Source: a virus. From it: a stretch of 21,199 bases of DNA. The stretch covers positions 1 through 21,199 of the IMG/VR virus record IMGVR_UViG_3300027973_001265; one strand, given 5' to 3'. How positions within the stretch are numbered: position 1 is the first letter of the stretch; every line of letters begins with the position of its first letter. Shown here in pieces: positions 13,606 to 19,597 of the stretch. The position numbers and the translations under genes are program-made. Under the pieces are notes generated by a model that worked only from the letters and a program-made list of their open reading frames with translations, had not been told where the DNA came from and searched no databases.

Positions 13606-13930
13606 CAATTTTGATGACTATAATGTGTTCCTTAGATCAATGGCTGTCGCCCTTTCTGAGTTATTGCCAGAAGATAAAATATTTCACATATATTCTGCAG
13701 GTCCAAACAATATTAATATGATGGCAATGGAATTTTCAAATCTCTCTGAAAAGGGAATGAAGTCAAGAGGAAAGTCTATTAAACTTATTAGGGTGACTCC
13801 TCAGTGGCTAGAAGAAAATATATCTGAAATTAATCACTTTGCTTTCTTGGCTAAGCCTAAAGAGCCAGAGTCAAGAATTGTAAATGTTTCAAAACTAAAT
13901 AATATAAACACAAATGTGTACAACTTCTAA
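13580..13930 (+). CDS. Rossmann-like hypothetical protein, DUF2493/SLOG-like
   Basis: With the ATG at 13580 (AAGGGA six bases upstream) the protein has 116 residues. It opens MIVGVQGTSNFDDYNVF, close to the GSRDFxDY start of DUF2493/SLOG proteins, continues with a FHIYSAGPNNINMMAMEF segment and an IKLIRVTPQWL strand. SLOG-type folds bind nucleotides or their derivatives. The match is by eye and partial; the function is open. Confidence 0.55.
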   Translation: MIVGVQGTSNFDDYNVFLRSMAVALSELLPEDKIFHIYSAGPNNINMMAMEFSNLSEKGMKSRGKSIKLIRVTPQWLEENISEINHFAFLAKPKEPESRIVNVSKLNNINTNVYNF

Positions 13931-13936
13931 TCATTG

Positions 13937-13965
13937 TTGACAAACAACTTTTTATATGTTAGAAT
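13937..13965 (+). promoter_or_regulatory. Extended -10 promoter ahead of WhiB/halogenase operon
   Basis: TTGACA (13937-13942) and TAGAAT (13960-13965) are 17 bases apart, with TGT just before the -10. A short hairpin TGTGC-TTTA-GCACA (13981-13994) follows in the leader. It should drive the gene at 14014 and the operon that includes WhiB and the halogenase. Confidence 0.7.
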
Positions 13966-13970
13966 TTAGT

Positions 13971-14027
13971 ATGCCTAGAATGTGCTTTAGCACACAAACA
14001 GAATGGAAAGATAATGAAGATAATTAA
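13971..14027 (+). CDS. Possible leaderless upstream peptide, 18 residues
   Basis: An ATG at 13971 lies six bases after the -10 box, so the transcript may begin on or near it. The frame reads MPRMCFSTQTEWKDNEDN and its stop falls inside the next gene's start, which would couple translation. No homology is known, and so short a frame may be chance. Confidence 0.3.
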   Translation: MPRMCFSTQTEWKDNEDN

Positions 14028-14226
14028 CTCTTTAAGTGTAATGGAGTCGATAGTTAGCAAGAACAAGCAACTGTCTTGGAACGGATGGACAGTAGTTGAA
14101 ACCTTTCCATCGGAAAAAGCATACTTTTCAAAGTTTGGAGTCTACAAAAATAATAAGTGGCAGATGAAAAAAGAGTTTGTTCCTTCTAACTTAGGTTGGG
14201 AAATTCCTGATAAGTATGTGATCTAA
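14014..14226 (+). CDS. Hypothetical protein of 70 residues
   Basis: The ATG at 14014 follows GGAAAG (14004-14009). The protein has a central LSWNGWTVVETFPSEKAYF segment and a Trp-rich C-terminal half (NNKWQMKKEFVP, GWEIPDKYV), which suggests a small beta-rich domain. The family is not recognised. It is followed directly by the WhiB gene, which begins on the base after its stop. Confidence 0.65.
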   Translation: MKIINSLSVMESIVSKNKQLSWNGWTVVETFPSEKAYFSKFGVYKNNKWQMKKEFVPSNLGWEIPDKYVI

Positions 14227-14508
14227 GTGAATAAATTTAAGTGGAAAGACAATGCCACCTGTTTAGACTACGATACAAACTTATTTTTTGAAAAATATGA
14301 AGATGATGAGGCTCTAAGACCAGCAATAGATGCCCTATGTTTTTCTTGTCCAGTAAGAAAAGAATGTTTCTCTGTTGGTATTTCGGGCAAGGAGTGGGGA
14401 GTTTGGGGCGGTGTATATTTGGAGAATGGTGAAATATCTAAAGAGTTTTCCAGCCACAAAAGCAAAATTGATTGGGGCCAAACATGGCAATCTTTAACTA
14501 TGGAGTAG
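14227..14508 (+). CDS. whiB: WhiB-like iron-sulfur transcription regulator
   Basis: The 93-residue protein has the four invariant Cys of WhiB proteins: Cys12, Cys38, Cys41 and Cys47 (in CFSCPVRKEC), which bind a [4Fe-4S] cluster, then the GVWGG turn (58-62). A basic C-terminal stretch is present but poor in Lys/Arg compared with cellular paralogues. WhiB is restricted to Actinobacteria and their phages, so this is the strongest host clue. Phage WhiB proteins can block host WhiB action and septation. It starts with GTG at 14227. Confidence 0.9.
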   Translation: MNKFKWKDNATCLDYDTNLFFEKYEDDEALRPAIDALCFSCPVRKECFSVGISGKEWGVWGGVYLENGEISKEFSSHKSKIDWGQTWQSLTME

Positions 14509-14509
14509 T

Positions 14510-14749
14510 ATGTACACAGACTCAATGAAAAGAGCGTTTAGATCTCTTACACCTCCCAAAAATTTTTCTTTACAGATTATTGACAATGATAATTTTTTAA
14601 CAGTAAAGGCTAAAGAAAAAGATTTTATGTCCTTAGAAACAGTTGAACTTAAAAAACAGGCTATAGAATATATGATACGTGTAAAAAAAGCATTGGAAGA
14701 CAATGGCGCTATAGTTTTACTGGTTCGTGAAGGTGGGAAAGAGATTTGA
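14510..14749 (+). CDS. Hypothetical protein of 79 residues
   Basis: The protein starts with ATG at 14510 after GGAG (14502-14505). It opens MYTDSMKRAFRSLTPPKNFSL and has a predicted helix ELKKQAIEYMIRVKKALED followed by a strand AIVLLVREG. The layout suggests a small alpha/beta domain. No family is recognised. Its stop TGA is shared with the halogenase's TTG start. Confidence 0.65.
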   Translation: MYTDSMKRAFRSLTPPKNFSLQIIDNDNFLTVKAKEKDFMSLETVELKKQAIEYMIRVKKALEDNGAIVLLVREGGKEI

Positions 14750-16263
14750 AAAATATAGTTGTAGTGGGTGGAGGTACAGCAGGATGGTTAACAGCCCTTG
14801 CTGCACAGAAAGGATATCCTGAGTGCTCAATCACTGTAATAGAGAGCAGAGAGATAGGAATTCTTGGAGCAGGAGAGGCATCGACCACATCTCTTATTGG
14901 ATTTTTAGAATATTTAGATATAGCAATTGAAGATTTAATCAAAGAAACAAGATCAACAATAAAGGTAGGAATTAAGTTTAATAATTTTAATGAAGATGAT
15001 GAAAGTTATTATCACGAGTTTGCTATTAATAGGCCTAACCCAAAAGCAAAAGAACTTTATTTAAAAAATAAACTAGGCAGCAGTTATCCCGTTCTGCATC
15101 TTTCTTGTATGTCAGAAAATTTGCCAGAAAAAGAATACAAATTAAGCGCCATGGCATTAGATTCAAACAATTTGCCATTTGTAAGTAAAAATGAAAATCC
15201 ATCAAAAATATCAGACTTTGAAGTATATAACTTATACGGAATACATTTTGACGCAAGAGCAATGGCTAAATTTCTGTCAGAAATTGCAATAAATCGTGGA
15301 GTAATTCACATAGATTCAGTGGTAGATAACTTTGTTCAGGATAATAATGAAAACATAGAAAGTATTAAGTTGATCGATGGCTCAACAATCAAGGCAGACT
15401 TTGTTTTTGATTGTACTGGTTTTTATAGAGTAGTAAATAAAAAACTTTTTAATACAGAGTGGGTAAGTTTTTCAAACAATTTACCAGCCAAAAGAGCGGT
15501 ACCATTTTTTCTTGATATTGATAAAGATGAAATACCAGCATACACAGAGTCTACTGCCATGAACTATGGCTGGATGTGGAAAATTCCTTTACAGCATAGA
15601 TATGGTTGTGGATATGTTTTTGATTCTAATTACATAACTGACGAGCAAGCCATATTGGAGATTGAAGAAAAACTAGGGCATAAGATTGAATCTCCAAAAA
15701 CATTTAGTTTTGAACCAGGGTACTACAAGACAATATGGAATAAAAATACTATAGCGGTAGGTCTTTCAGCAGGGTTTGTTGAACCTTTAGAGGCAACATC
15801 AATTATGCAGTCTGTAGAAACTCTTAGCCTTATTTTTAAAAATGGCTATGATATATTTAATCCAAAGGGTTTAGTTGCAATACTTAATAAAAAATATGCT
15901 GAAGATTGTGAAGAAATTCGTGACTTTTTGTACTTGCACTATATGACAAACAAAACTAATACAGACTTTTGGGCTAATTTTACTAAAAATAATACGATGC
16001 CAGAAAGTCTCAAGACTACTCTTGAAACACTTAATGCTATAGAATATGGTGAACTAAGAAAATCTTACTTTAATAAAATAAATTATTATATTATTATGTA
16101 TGGAAATAAAATATTAGATAAAGAGTTTTTAGAAAAGGCTAATATTGTTTTTAAAACAGAAAAAAATACAATAGAAAAAATTAATAAAAATAAAAAAGAT
16201 TTATCAAACAGTTTTATTAATCATTCTGAATTTATTAAGAAAGTTGGTGGTTTTAATGAATAG
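14746..16263 (+). CDS. Flavin-dependent (tryptophan-type) halogenase
   Basis: The 505-residue protein belongs to the flavin-dependent halogenases. It has the FAD-binding VVVGGGTAGWLTAL (residues 5-18), GAGEASTTS (41-49), the candidate catalytic Lys73 in STIKVGIKF, the diagnostic WMWKIP (276-281) and FVEPLEATS (344-352) for the active-site Glu. These enzymes make HOCl or HOBr at the flavin and halogenate indole or phenol rings or other substrates with reduced FADH2 from a partner. The start is TTG (14746), overlapping the previous stop. No flavin reductase is visible, so a host one may serve. The substrate is unknown. Confidence 0.9.
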   Translation: MKNIVVVGGGTAGWLTALAAQKGYPECSITVIESREIGILGAGEASTTSLIGFLEYLDIAIEDLIKETRSTIKVGIKFNNFNEDDESYYHEFAINRPNPKAKELYLKNKLGSSYPVLHLSCMSENLPEKEYKLSAMALDSNNLPFVSKNENPSKISDFEVYNLYGIHFDARAMAKFLSEIAINRGVIHIDSVVDNFVQDNNENIESIKLIDGSTIKADFVFDCTGFYRVVNKKLFNTEWVSFSNNLPAKRAVPFFLDIDKDEIPAYTESTAMNYGWMWKIPLQHRYGCGYVFDSNYITDEQAILEIEEKLGHKIESPKTFSFEPGYYKTIWNKNTIAVGLSAGFVEPLEATSIMQSVETLSLIFKNGYDIFNPKGLVAILNKKYAEDCEEIRDFLYLHYMTNKTNTDFWANFTKNNTMPESLKTTLETLNAIEYGELRKSYFNKINYYIIMYGNKILDKEFLEKANIVFKTEKNTIEKINKNKKDLSNSFINHSEFIKKVGGFNE

Positions 16264-16540
16264 AATAAAGATTTTGCTTTCTGTTTTATCAAAAATGAAA
16301 AAGAGATCTTACTGGAATAAGGCAAACACTGTAGAGTTTTTTGCTTTCATGACTAAGGTAGTTATTATTGTTCCTGGTTTGTTATTTGGGATACAGTATT
16401 GGTGGCTATATATTTTTGCATTAGTCTCTAGTCTAGCATTGATATGGACTTCAACGGTAAAAACACTACCAACAATTATAATATTTAATGTTATATGGAC
16501 AACACTTGCTACAACTGCTATACTTAAGTATTGGATATAG
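16256..16540 (+). CDS. Small membrane protein, three spans
   Basis: The ATG at 16256 overlaps the halogenase end; GTG at 16244 would add four residues. The 94-residue protein begins with a basic stretch (MNRIKILLSVLSKMKKRSYW) and has hydrophobic segments near residues 29-47, 50-65 and 70-88, so three spans are likely. No family is recognised. Sharing the operon with the halogenase could mean a linked function, but this is not shown. Confidence 0.6.
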   Translation: MNRIKILLSVLSKMKKRSYWNKANTVEFFAFMTKVVIIVPGLLFGIQYWWLYIFALVSSLALIWTSTVKTLPTIIIFNVIWTTLATTAILKYWI

Positions 16541-16557
16541 AGAGAGTTGAGAAAAGT

Positions 16558-16959
16558 ATGACTAAACTAATAGCAATAGCATTTATATTTTCAACACTAT
16601 TTTTTTTATCAATGTATCTGTTGCAACTAAAAAAGAATCGTGCAATACTTGCAAATACTTTAAGGCTTTTAATTATGCAAGAGTCTGCTAATGCTGAAAA
16701 CAAAACTGACAAAGAAAAAACAGACGAGGCATTCTTAAAATTTATTTCAGACTCAAGAGATTGGGCATATACCTATATTGAAGAAGTTCAAGCATCATTA
16801 AATAAGTTTATTACTGATATTGAGCCAGAAATTAACTACTTTAGGGAATATGGTGATGTAGGATCTATGGCACCAAACTACCACTCTATGAAGAAAATAA
16901 CTAAATCTTACGAGGAACTAAAGAAAATATTACCAGAAGACTATGATAGAATAGGATAA
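16558..16959 (+). CDS. Hypothetical protein, N-terminal membrane anchor
   Basis: An ATG at 16558 is the likely start; a TTG at 16531 is in frame but inside the previous gene. The 133-residue protein has one hydrophobic segment (residues 4-21), then NRAILANTLRLLIMQE and DEAFLKFISDSRDWAYTYIE, two helix-forming stretches that suggest an extended helical domain. The sequence is typical of small actinophage proteins of unknown role. The next gene's start overlaps its stop (TAATG). Confidence 0.6.
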   Translation: MTKLIAIAFIFSTLFFLSMYLLQLKKNRAILANTLRLLIMQESANAENKTDKEKTDEAFLKFISDSRDWAYTYIEEVQASLNKFITDIEPEINYFREYGDVGSMAPNYHSMKKITKSYEELKKILPEDYDRIG

Positions 16960-17105
16960 TGATCATCCTTAAAGGCAGGGGCCATTGTAACATGTTGATA
17001 TGTGAAGAGGAACTTTGTCAAGATGATAGTACACAGATTTGGGCAAGTTCTGAAAGTAGGATTGTCGATTTGTGTGATTTACACTATAGTGAAGCAACAA
17101 AATAA
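16959..17105 (+). CDS. Micro-protein of 48 residues, zinc-binding
   Basis: A frame starts at the ATG overlapping the previous stop and ends at 17105. It has Cys10, Cys15, Cys20 and Cys39 with His42: HCNMLICEEELC and then IVDLCDLHYSEATK. The end matches LCDYHYFYE at 9319-9930 and LFCGHHYNK at 10023, so it appears to be a third relative of that zinc-binding unit. The Cys count and TAATG overlap support it. Function unknown. Confidence 0.6.
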   Translation: MIILKGRGHCNMLICEEELCQDDSTQIWASSESRIVDLCDLHYSEATK

Positions 17106-17118
17106 AAGGAGAAATAAA

Positions 17119-17391
17119 ATGAATACAACACAACTAAAAGCAATGCTTGCATCTTACGGACGATCAGTTCTTGGTGCTGCAATTGCACTTTACGCTTCAG
17201 GCGTTACAGATCCAAAGACACTTGCATACTCACTACTTGGAGCAATAGTGCCCGTAGTATTGAGAGCAGCCAACCCTAACGACTTGGCGTTTGGAAAGAT
17301 GCCATCAGTTGAAGAGGTAGATGTAGCAGTAAAGACTGCCAAAGTAGTCAAGAAGGCACCTGCTAAGAAGGCAGCAGTAAAAAAGAAGTAG
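17119..17391 (+). CDS. Small membrane protein with Lys/Ala/Pro-rich tail
   Basis: The ATG at 17119 has a clear AAGGAG (17106-17111) and yields 90 residues; a GTG frame from 17002 overlaps the micro-protein and is less likely. Two hydrophobic segments (residues 13-25 and 33-50) flank a short loop, then VEEVDVAVKT and a tail VVKKAPAKKAAVKKK. The tail resembles that of the endolysin. Topology would fit a holin, and the basic tail may contact DNA or the cell wall. Function uncertain. Confidence 0.65.
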   Translation: MNTTQLKAMLASYGRSVLGAAIALYASGVTDPKTLAYSLLGAIVPVVLRAANPNDLAFGKMPSVEEVDVAVKTAKVVKKAPAKKAAVKKK

Positions 17392-17403
17392 TATAATAGA
17401 TAC

Positions 17404-17528
17404 TATTCCGCTATGAGACTTTAAAAAGGTTTTACAACGGATGTTCCCCTTGATGGGAAAGTTAGCAGGAGTCGAATCTTCGTGGCTAATAGACCTGAGC
17501 AGTCGTCTATAAACTGCTCATTTATTAT
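17404..17528 (+). ncRNA. Candidate structured RNA upstream of hsp20
   Basis: No frame of reasonable size lies between 17392 and 17593. The stretch can form ACTTT/AAGGT, TTCCC/GGGAA around CTTGAT, TTAGC/GCTAA enclosing GGAG/CTTC, and a TGAGCAG/CTGCTCA stem ending in TTTATTAT. A TATAAT (17392-17397) sits just before the block, so a small RNA is possible. The same bases could instead be a leader or only the operon terminator. Confidence 0.4.
17496..17528 (+). terminator. Intrinsic terminator
   Basis: TGAGCAG (17496-17502) pairs with CTGCTCA (17514-17520) around an 11-base loop, followed by TTTATTAT. Seven pairs and a T-rich tail make a moderate terminator, ending the upstream operon or the candidate RNA, and followed at once by the hsp20 promoter. 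Confidence 0.5.
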
Positions 17529-17536
17529 GCTATAAT
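17528..17536 (+). promoter_or_regulatory. Extended -10 promoter for hsp20
   Basis: TGC-TATAAT (17528-17536) is an extended -10 without a visible -35. The mRNA would begin near 17543 and carry a leader of about 50 bases that folds into two hairpins before the ATG at 17594. No heat-shock operator such as CIRCE is seen. Confidence 0.55.
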
Positions 17537-17570
17537 ATTAATACCTGCCCAAATGGGGGGTAAATTAACT

Positions 17571-17593
17571 TATTCGCTTGAAAGGGGAATAAC
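17571..17593 (+). promoter_or_regulatory. Candidate RNA thermometer in hsp20 leader
   Basis: TATTC (17571-17575) can pair with GAATA (17587-17591). After an unpaired G, CTT (17577-17579) pairs with GGG (17584-17586), closing a GAAA loop. The ribosome site GGGG (17584-17587) is thereby held in a weak stem with G-U pairs and a bulge, as in ROSE-type thermometers of small heat-shock genes. Heating should free it. Confidence 0.45.
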
Positions 17594-17998
17594 ATGGTAA
17601 AAACAGCACTGGATCTTTTTAATGATCCATTTTTTAATACCTTCTCAAATTTTCAGAAGGTAACAACAACAACAAACTATCCACCTTATAACCAGATTAA
17701 ACTAAATGATAAAGAATATATTCTTTCATTTGCTTTGGCTGGATTCTATAAGGATGATGTCTCAGTATCGCTAGACAATCGCAAACTTACAATAAAGGGC
17801 GAGAAGCAGGATGCTGAGTTACCAGAGGGTGCGGAGTATCTACATAAGGGCATTGCTGCTCGTAAGTTTACTGATATCTTCACCCTTCCTGAGTTTGTTG
17901 AGGTAGTTGGGGCTGAGTTTAAAGATGGTATCTTAGATATCAGACTTGAAAAGCAGATCCCAGAAGACAAACTGCCAAAAACAATCGCAATTAAGTAG
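17594..17998 (+). CDS. hsp20: Hsp20 small heat-shock protein
   Basis: The 134-residue protein is an alpha-crystallin-domain chaperone like IbpA: ILSFALAGFYKDDVSVSLD near residues 43-61, RKLTIKGEK, then FKDGILDIRLEK and the C-terminal TIAIK (I-x-I type) that binds neighbouring subunits. It holds unfolded proteins in soluble form. Phage hsp20 may help capsid assembly or protect the infected cell. It has its own promoter and a leader hairpin over its ribosome site. It stands apart from the flanking candidate RNAs. Confidence 0.92.
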   Translation: MVKTALDLFNDPFFNTFSNFQKVTTTTNYPPYNQIKLNDKEYILSFALAGFYKDDVSVSLDNRKLTIKGEKQDAELPEGAEYLHKGIAARKFTDIFTLPEFVEVVGAEFKDGILDIRLEKQIPEDKLPKTIAIK

Positions 17999-18010
17999 TA
18001 CAATATAAAT

Positions 18011-18096
18011 GTCCCCACACAGGACCTTAGTGATGGATTAGTTACCCATTGGATAGAGACCGTGGCGCAAGTCAGGTGAATTGCCTGTGTGGGGCC
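18011..18096 (+). ncRNA. Candidate structured RNA with three-way junction
   Basis: CCCCACACAGG (18013-18023) is perfectly complementary to CCTGTGTGGGG (18084-18094). Inside, GATGG pairs with CCATT (18032-18050), and ACC-G-TGGC pairs with GTCA-GGT (18059-18077) around a GCAA tetraloop. That gives three helices meeting at one junction. A TACAAT lies six bases before the first stem, in the hsp20 stop region. No known riboswitch is recognised, and the T-loop needed for a tRNA is absent. It lies just upstream of the HNH gene. Confidence 0.5.
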
Positions 18097-18110
18097 TCAA
18101 TATTGCACGG

Positions 18111-18116
18111 TATAAT
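18111..18116 (+). promoter_or_regulatory. -10 box for leaderless HNH transcript
   Basis: TATAAT (18111-18116) is seven bases before the ATG at 18124, which has no ribosome site. The RNA would start at or just before the start codon. No -35 box is visible; the stem of the candidate RNA occupies that region. Confidence 0.45.
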
Positions 18117-18123
18117 AGAAGCA

Positions 18124-18396
18124 ATGACTGACAAAGAGTTAGACCATTATAACAAGCAACAGTTTAAGAAGATGCTTGCCAAGATAAAGGAAGACTCTGG
18201 CTGTGTAGATTGTGGAATCAATAATCATATTATATTAGATTTTGACCACATAAAAGACAAGAAATACAATGTGTCCAGAATGATCCATGATGGTTTTTCA
18301 TGGAAGGCTATTAAGAAAGAGATTGAAAAGTGTGAGGTGGTTTGTGCTAACTGCCACAGAATAAGGACCCATAATAGACTTAACGGCATGCTATAA
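18124..18396 (+). CDS. HNH endonuclease, small
   Basis: The 90-residue protein has a zinc-ribbon HNH layout: CVDCG (Cys27, Cys30), ILDFDHIKDKK with Asp41-His42, then EVVCANCHRIRTHNR with Cys74, Cys77 and His78. A frame from 18049 covers the candidate RNA and is less likely. Free-standing HNH enzymes nick DNA in phages and act as homing or packaging nucleases. It is not fused to any other domain, so it is not an IscB-type protein. A -10 box seven bases before the ATG suggests a leaderless mRNA. Confidence 0.85.
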   Translation: MTDKELDHYNKQQFKKMLAKIKEDSGCVDCGINNHIILDFDHIKDKKYNVSRMIHDGFSWKAIKKEIEKCEVVCANCHRIRTHNRLNGML

Positions 18397-18397
18397 T
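18389..18397 (+). promoter_or_regulatory. Extended -10 promoter for leaderless head-type gene
   Basis: TGC-TATAAT (18389-18397) overlaps the end of the HNH gene and precedes the ATG at 18404 by six bases. The A of the ATG is therefore at the expected +1 and no ribosome site exists. No -35 is seen, as is common with extended -10 promoters. Confidence 0.6.
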
Positions 18398-18403
18398 AGT
18401 TGT

Positions 18404-19390
18404 ATGCTAAAAGAAGGCGACTTTGTTATGGGATCAACCTCTGAGGGGGTTGTACACGGCGTTATAGAGCACATCATGACTGAGGGTGGGATACTTGGTA
18501 CACCTGGATCAGAGTATGCTTTGGTTTCAATGCCACCAGAAAATCCAGCAATGTCTGTTAGAATTTACAAAGAAGAAGACGGTACATGGAAGCCAACAGC
18601 ATACAGTATTGGCATGATGTACAAGGATGCTGAAAAAGCAGATATGGATAATCACACAATGGATTCAGAAGTTGCTATGGCAATGTACGACTCACAAATA
18701 GGCAAGTCGTATCATGAAGAAGAAGAAAAAGAAAAAATTAAAAAAGAGTATGAGGGCTGTGGCTGTCCAATGTGCAAAGAGTTAAATGTCACTTGTGAAG
18801 AGTGTCCAATGTGTCAGGCTGGGGAAATGAAGTCAGATTGCTGTGGCAATGTAAGCAAGCAAGCACCTTGCTGGGATGGTTATGTACAGCGTGGAATGAA
18901 GCCAGGAGCAAATGGTAGACCAGTTCCTAACTGTGTACCTGCTGCAAAGGCAGATGATCTTTTTGAAGATGATGATACAGTTGAATATGAAACAGATTCA
19001 GTATCAAAGGCTGAAGGATACTCACCACCAGCAGGAGCAAGATCTGCTGCTCGTAGAGCAATTAAATTTAAAGAAGATGGAAAAGCAAATGGTGCTGGAA
19101 CATCTGTAGGTTGGACTCGTGCAGGGCAGTTGGCAAGAGGAGAATCAATCTCTCTTAGTACTGTCAAGAGAATGTACTCATACTTCTCACGCCATGAAGT
19201 AGACAAGAAAGGTAAGGACTGGGGTAACTCAGCAAATCCTTCTAATGGATACATCATGTGGCTTGCATGGGGTGGAGACGCAGGATTCTCATGGTCAAGA
19301 GGAATTGTTAATCGTGAAAAAGATAAGGCTTTGTTTGCTGATTTTGGCAAGGATTACACAAAGTCACAAACAGAAAGACACACAGTATAG
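18404..19390 (+). CDS. Multidomain phage protein, head/structural-type
   Basis: The 328-residue protein has three parts. Residues 1-75 form a small beta-barrel-like domain (GDFVMGSTSEGVVHGVIEHI, later AMSVRIYKEEDGTWKPTAYSIG), as seen before the XkdF-type phage domain. Residues 115-180 are cysteine-rich (Cys119, 121, 124, 131, 134, 137, 146, 147, 156, 177), with a GMKPGANGRPVPNCVP motif. Residues 205-300 hold AGARSAARRAIKF, VGWTRAGQLARGE, YFSRHEVDKKG and WLAWGGDAG, a domain common in tailed-phage head genes. A capsid or protease role is plausible but unproven. Confidence 0.7.
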   Translation: MLKEGDFVMGSTSEGVVHGVIEHIMTEGGILGTPGSEYALVSMPPENPAMSVRIYKEEDGTWKPTAYSIGMMYKDAEKADMDNHTMDSEVAMAMYDSQIGKSYHEEEEKEKIKKEYEGCGCPMCKELNVTCEECPMCQAGEMKSDCCGNVSKQAPCWDGYVQRGMKPGANGRPVPNCVPAAKADDLFEDDDTVEYETDSVSKAEGYSPPAGARSAARRAIKFKEDGKANGAGTSVGWTRAGQLARGESISLSTVKRMYSYFSRHEVDKKGKDWGNSANPSNGYIMWLAWGGDAGFSWSRGIVNREKDKALFADFGKDYTKSQTERHTV

Positions 19391-19518
19391 TGCCAAAGAA
19401 AAAAGCATCAGCGTTTAATCCTATTCAGATTAAAGATGGCTGGATTGTAAGACTGTATAAAGATGGTCGTATTAAGTCTAAGATCGCACCATACGAAGCA
19501 AAGCATCCTAAAAAATAA
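19390..19518 (+). CDS. Micro-protein of 42 residues
   Basis: A GTG at 19390 overlaps the TAG of the head-type gene by one base and opens 42 codons to 19518. The product is strongly basic (MPKKKASAFN, then GWIVRLYKDGRIKSKIAPY, ending KHPKK). The GTG overlap indicates coupled translation. Its function is unknown. It ends three bases from the end of a tRNA-Arg on the other strand, with no terminator between them. Confidence 0.6.
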   Translation: MPKKKASAFNPIQIKDGWIVRLYKDGRIKSKIAPYEAKHPKK

Positions 19519-19520
19519 AG

Positions 19521-19593
19521 TACCCCTGGCAAGAATCGAACTTGCGACGCATGGCTTAGAAGTCCATCGTTCTGTCCACTGAACTACAGAGGT
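19521..19593 (-). tRNA. tRNA-Arg (TCT)
   Basis: A cloverleaf folds on the minus strand: acceptor ACCTCTG/CAGGGGT, discriminator A, D stem GTTC/GAAC, T stem GCAAG/CTTGC with loop TTCGATT. The anticodon loop CTTCTAA gives TCT at 19558-19560. It reads AGA, the commonest Arg codon in these phage genes by eye. CCA is not encoded. Confidence 0.92.
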
Positions 19594-19597
19594 AAAG

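Noticed and set aside
17002-17118. Longer membrane-protein frame from GTG 17002
   Set aside because: The added segment overlaps the 16959 micro-gene and lacks a ribosome site. AAGGAG before 17119 is clear.
18013-18095. tRNA with long variable arm built on CCCCACA/TGTGGGG
   Set aside because: The end stem and size fit, but the loop before the acceptor is TGAATTG with only a four-base stem, no TTCRA-type T loop, and no clear D stem or anticodon. It is kept as an unassigned structured RNA.
18049-18123. Longer HNH frame starting at 18049
   Set aside because: It reads through the structured RNA and has an unusual, Cys/Gly-rich start. The ATG at 18124 directly after a -10 box is a better start.
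18124-18396. IscB/OMEGA or group I intron homing system around the HNH gene and nearby RNA
   Set aside because: The protein is only 90 residues with no RuvC or PLMP part, and no intron core or split gene is visible. The nearby RNA does not resemble omega RNA at this size.
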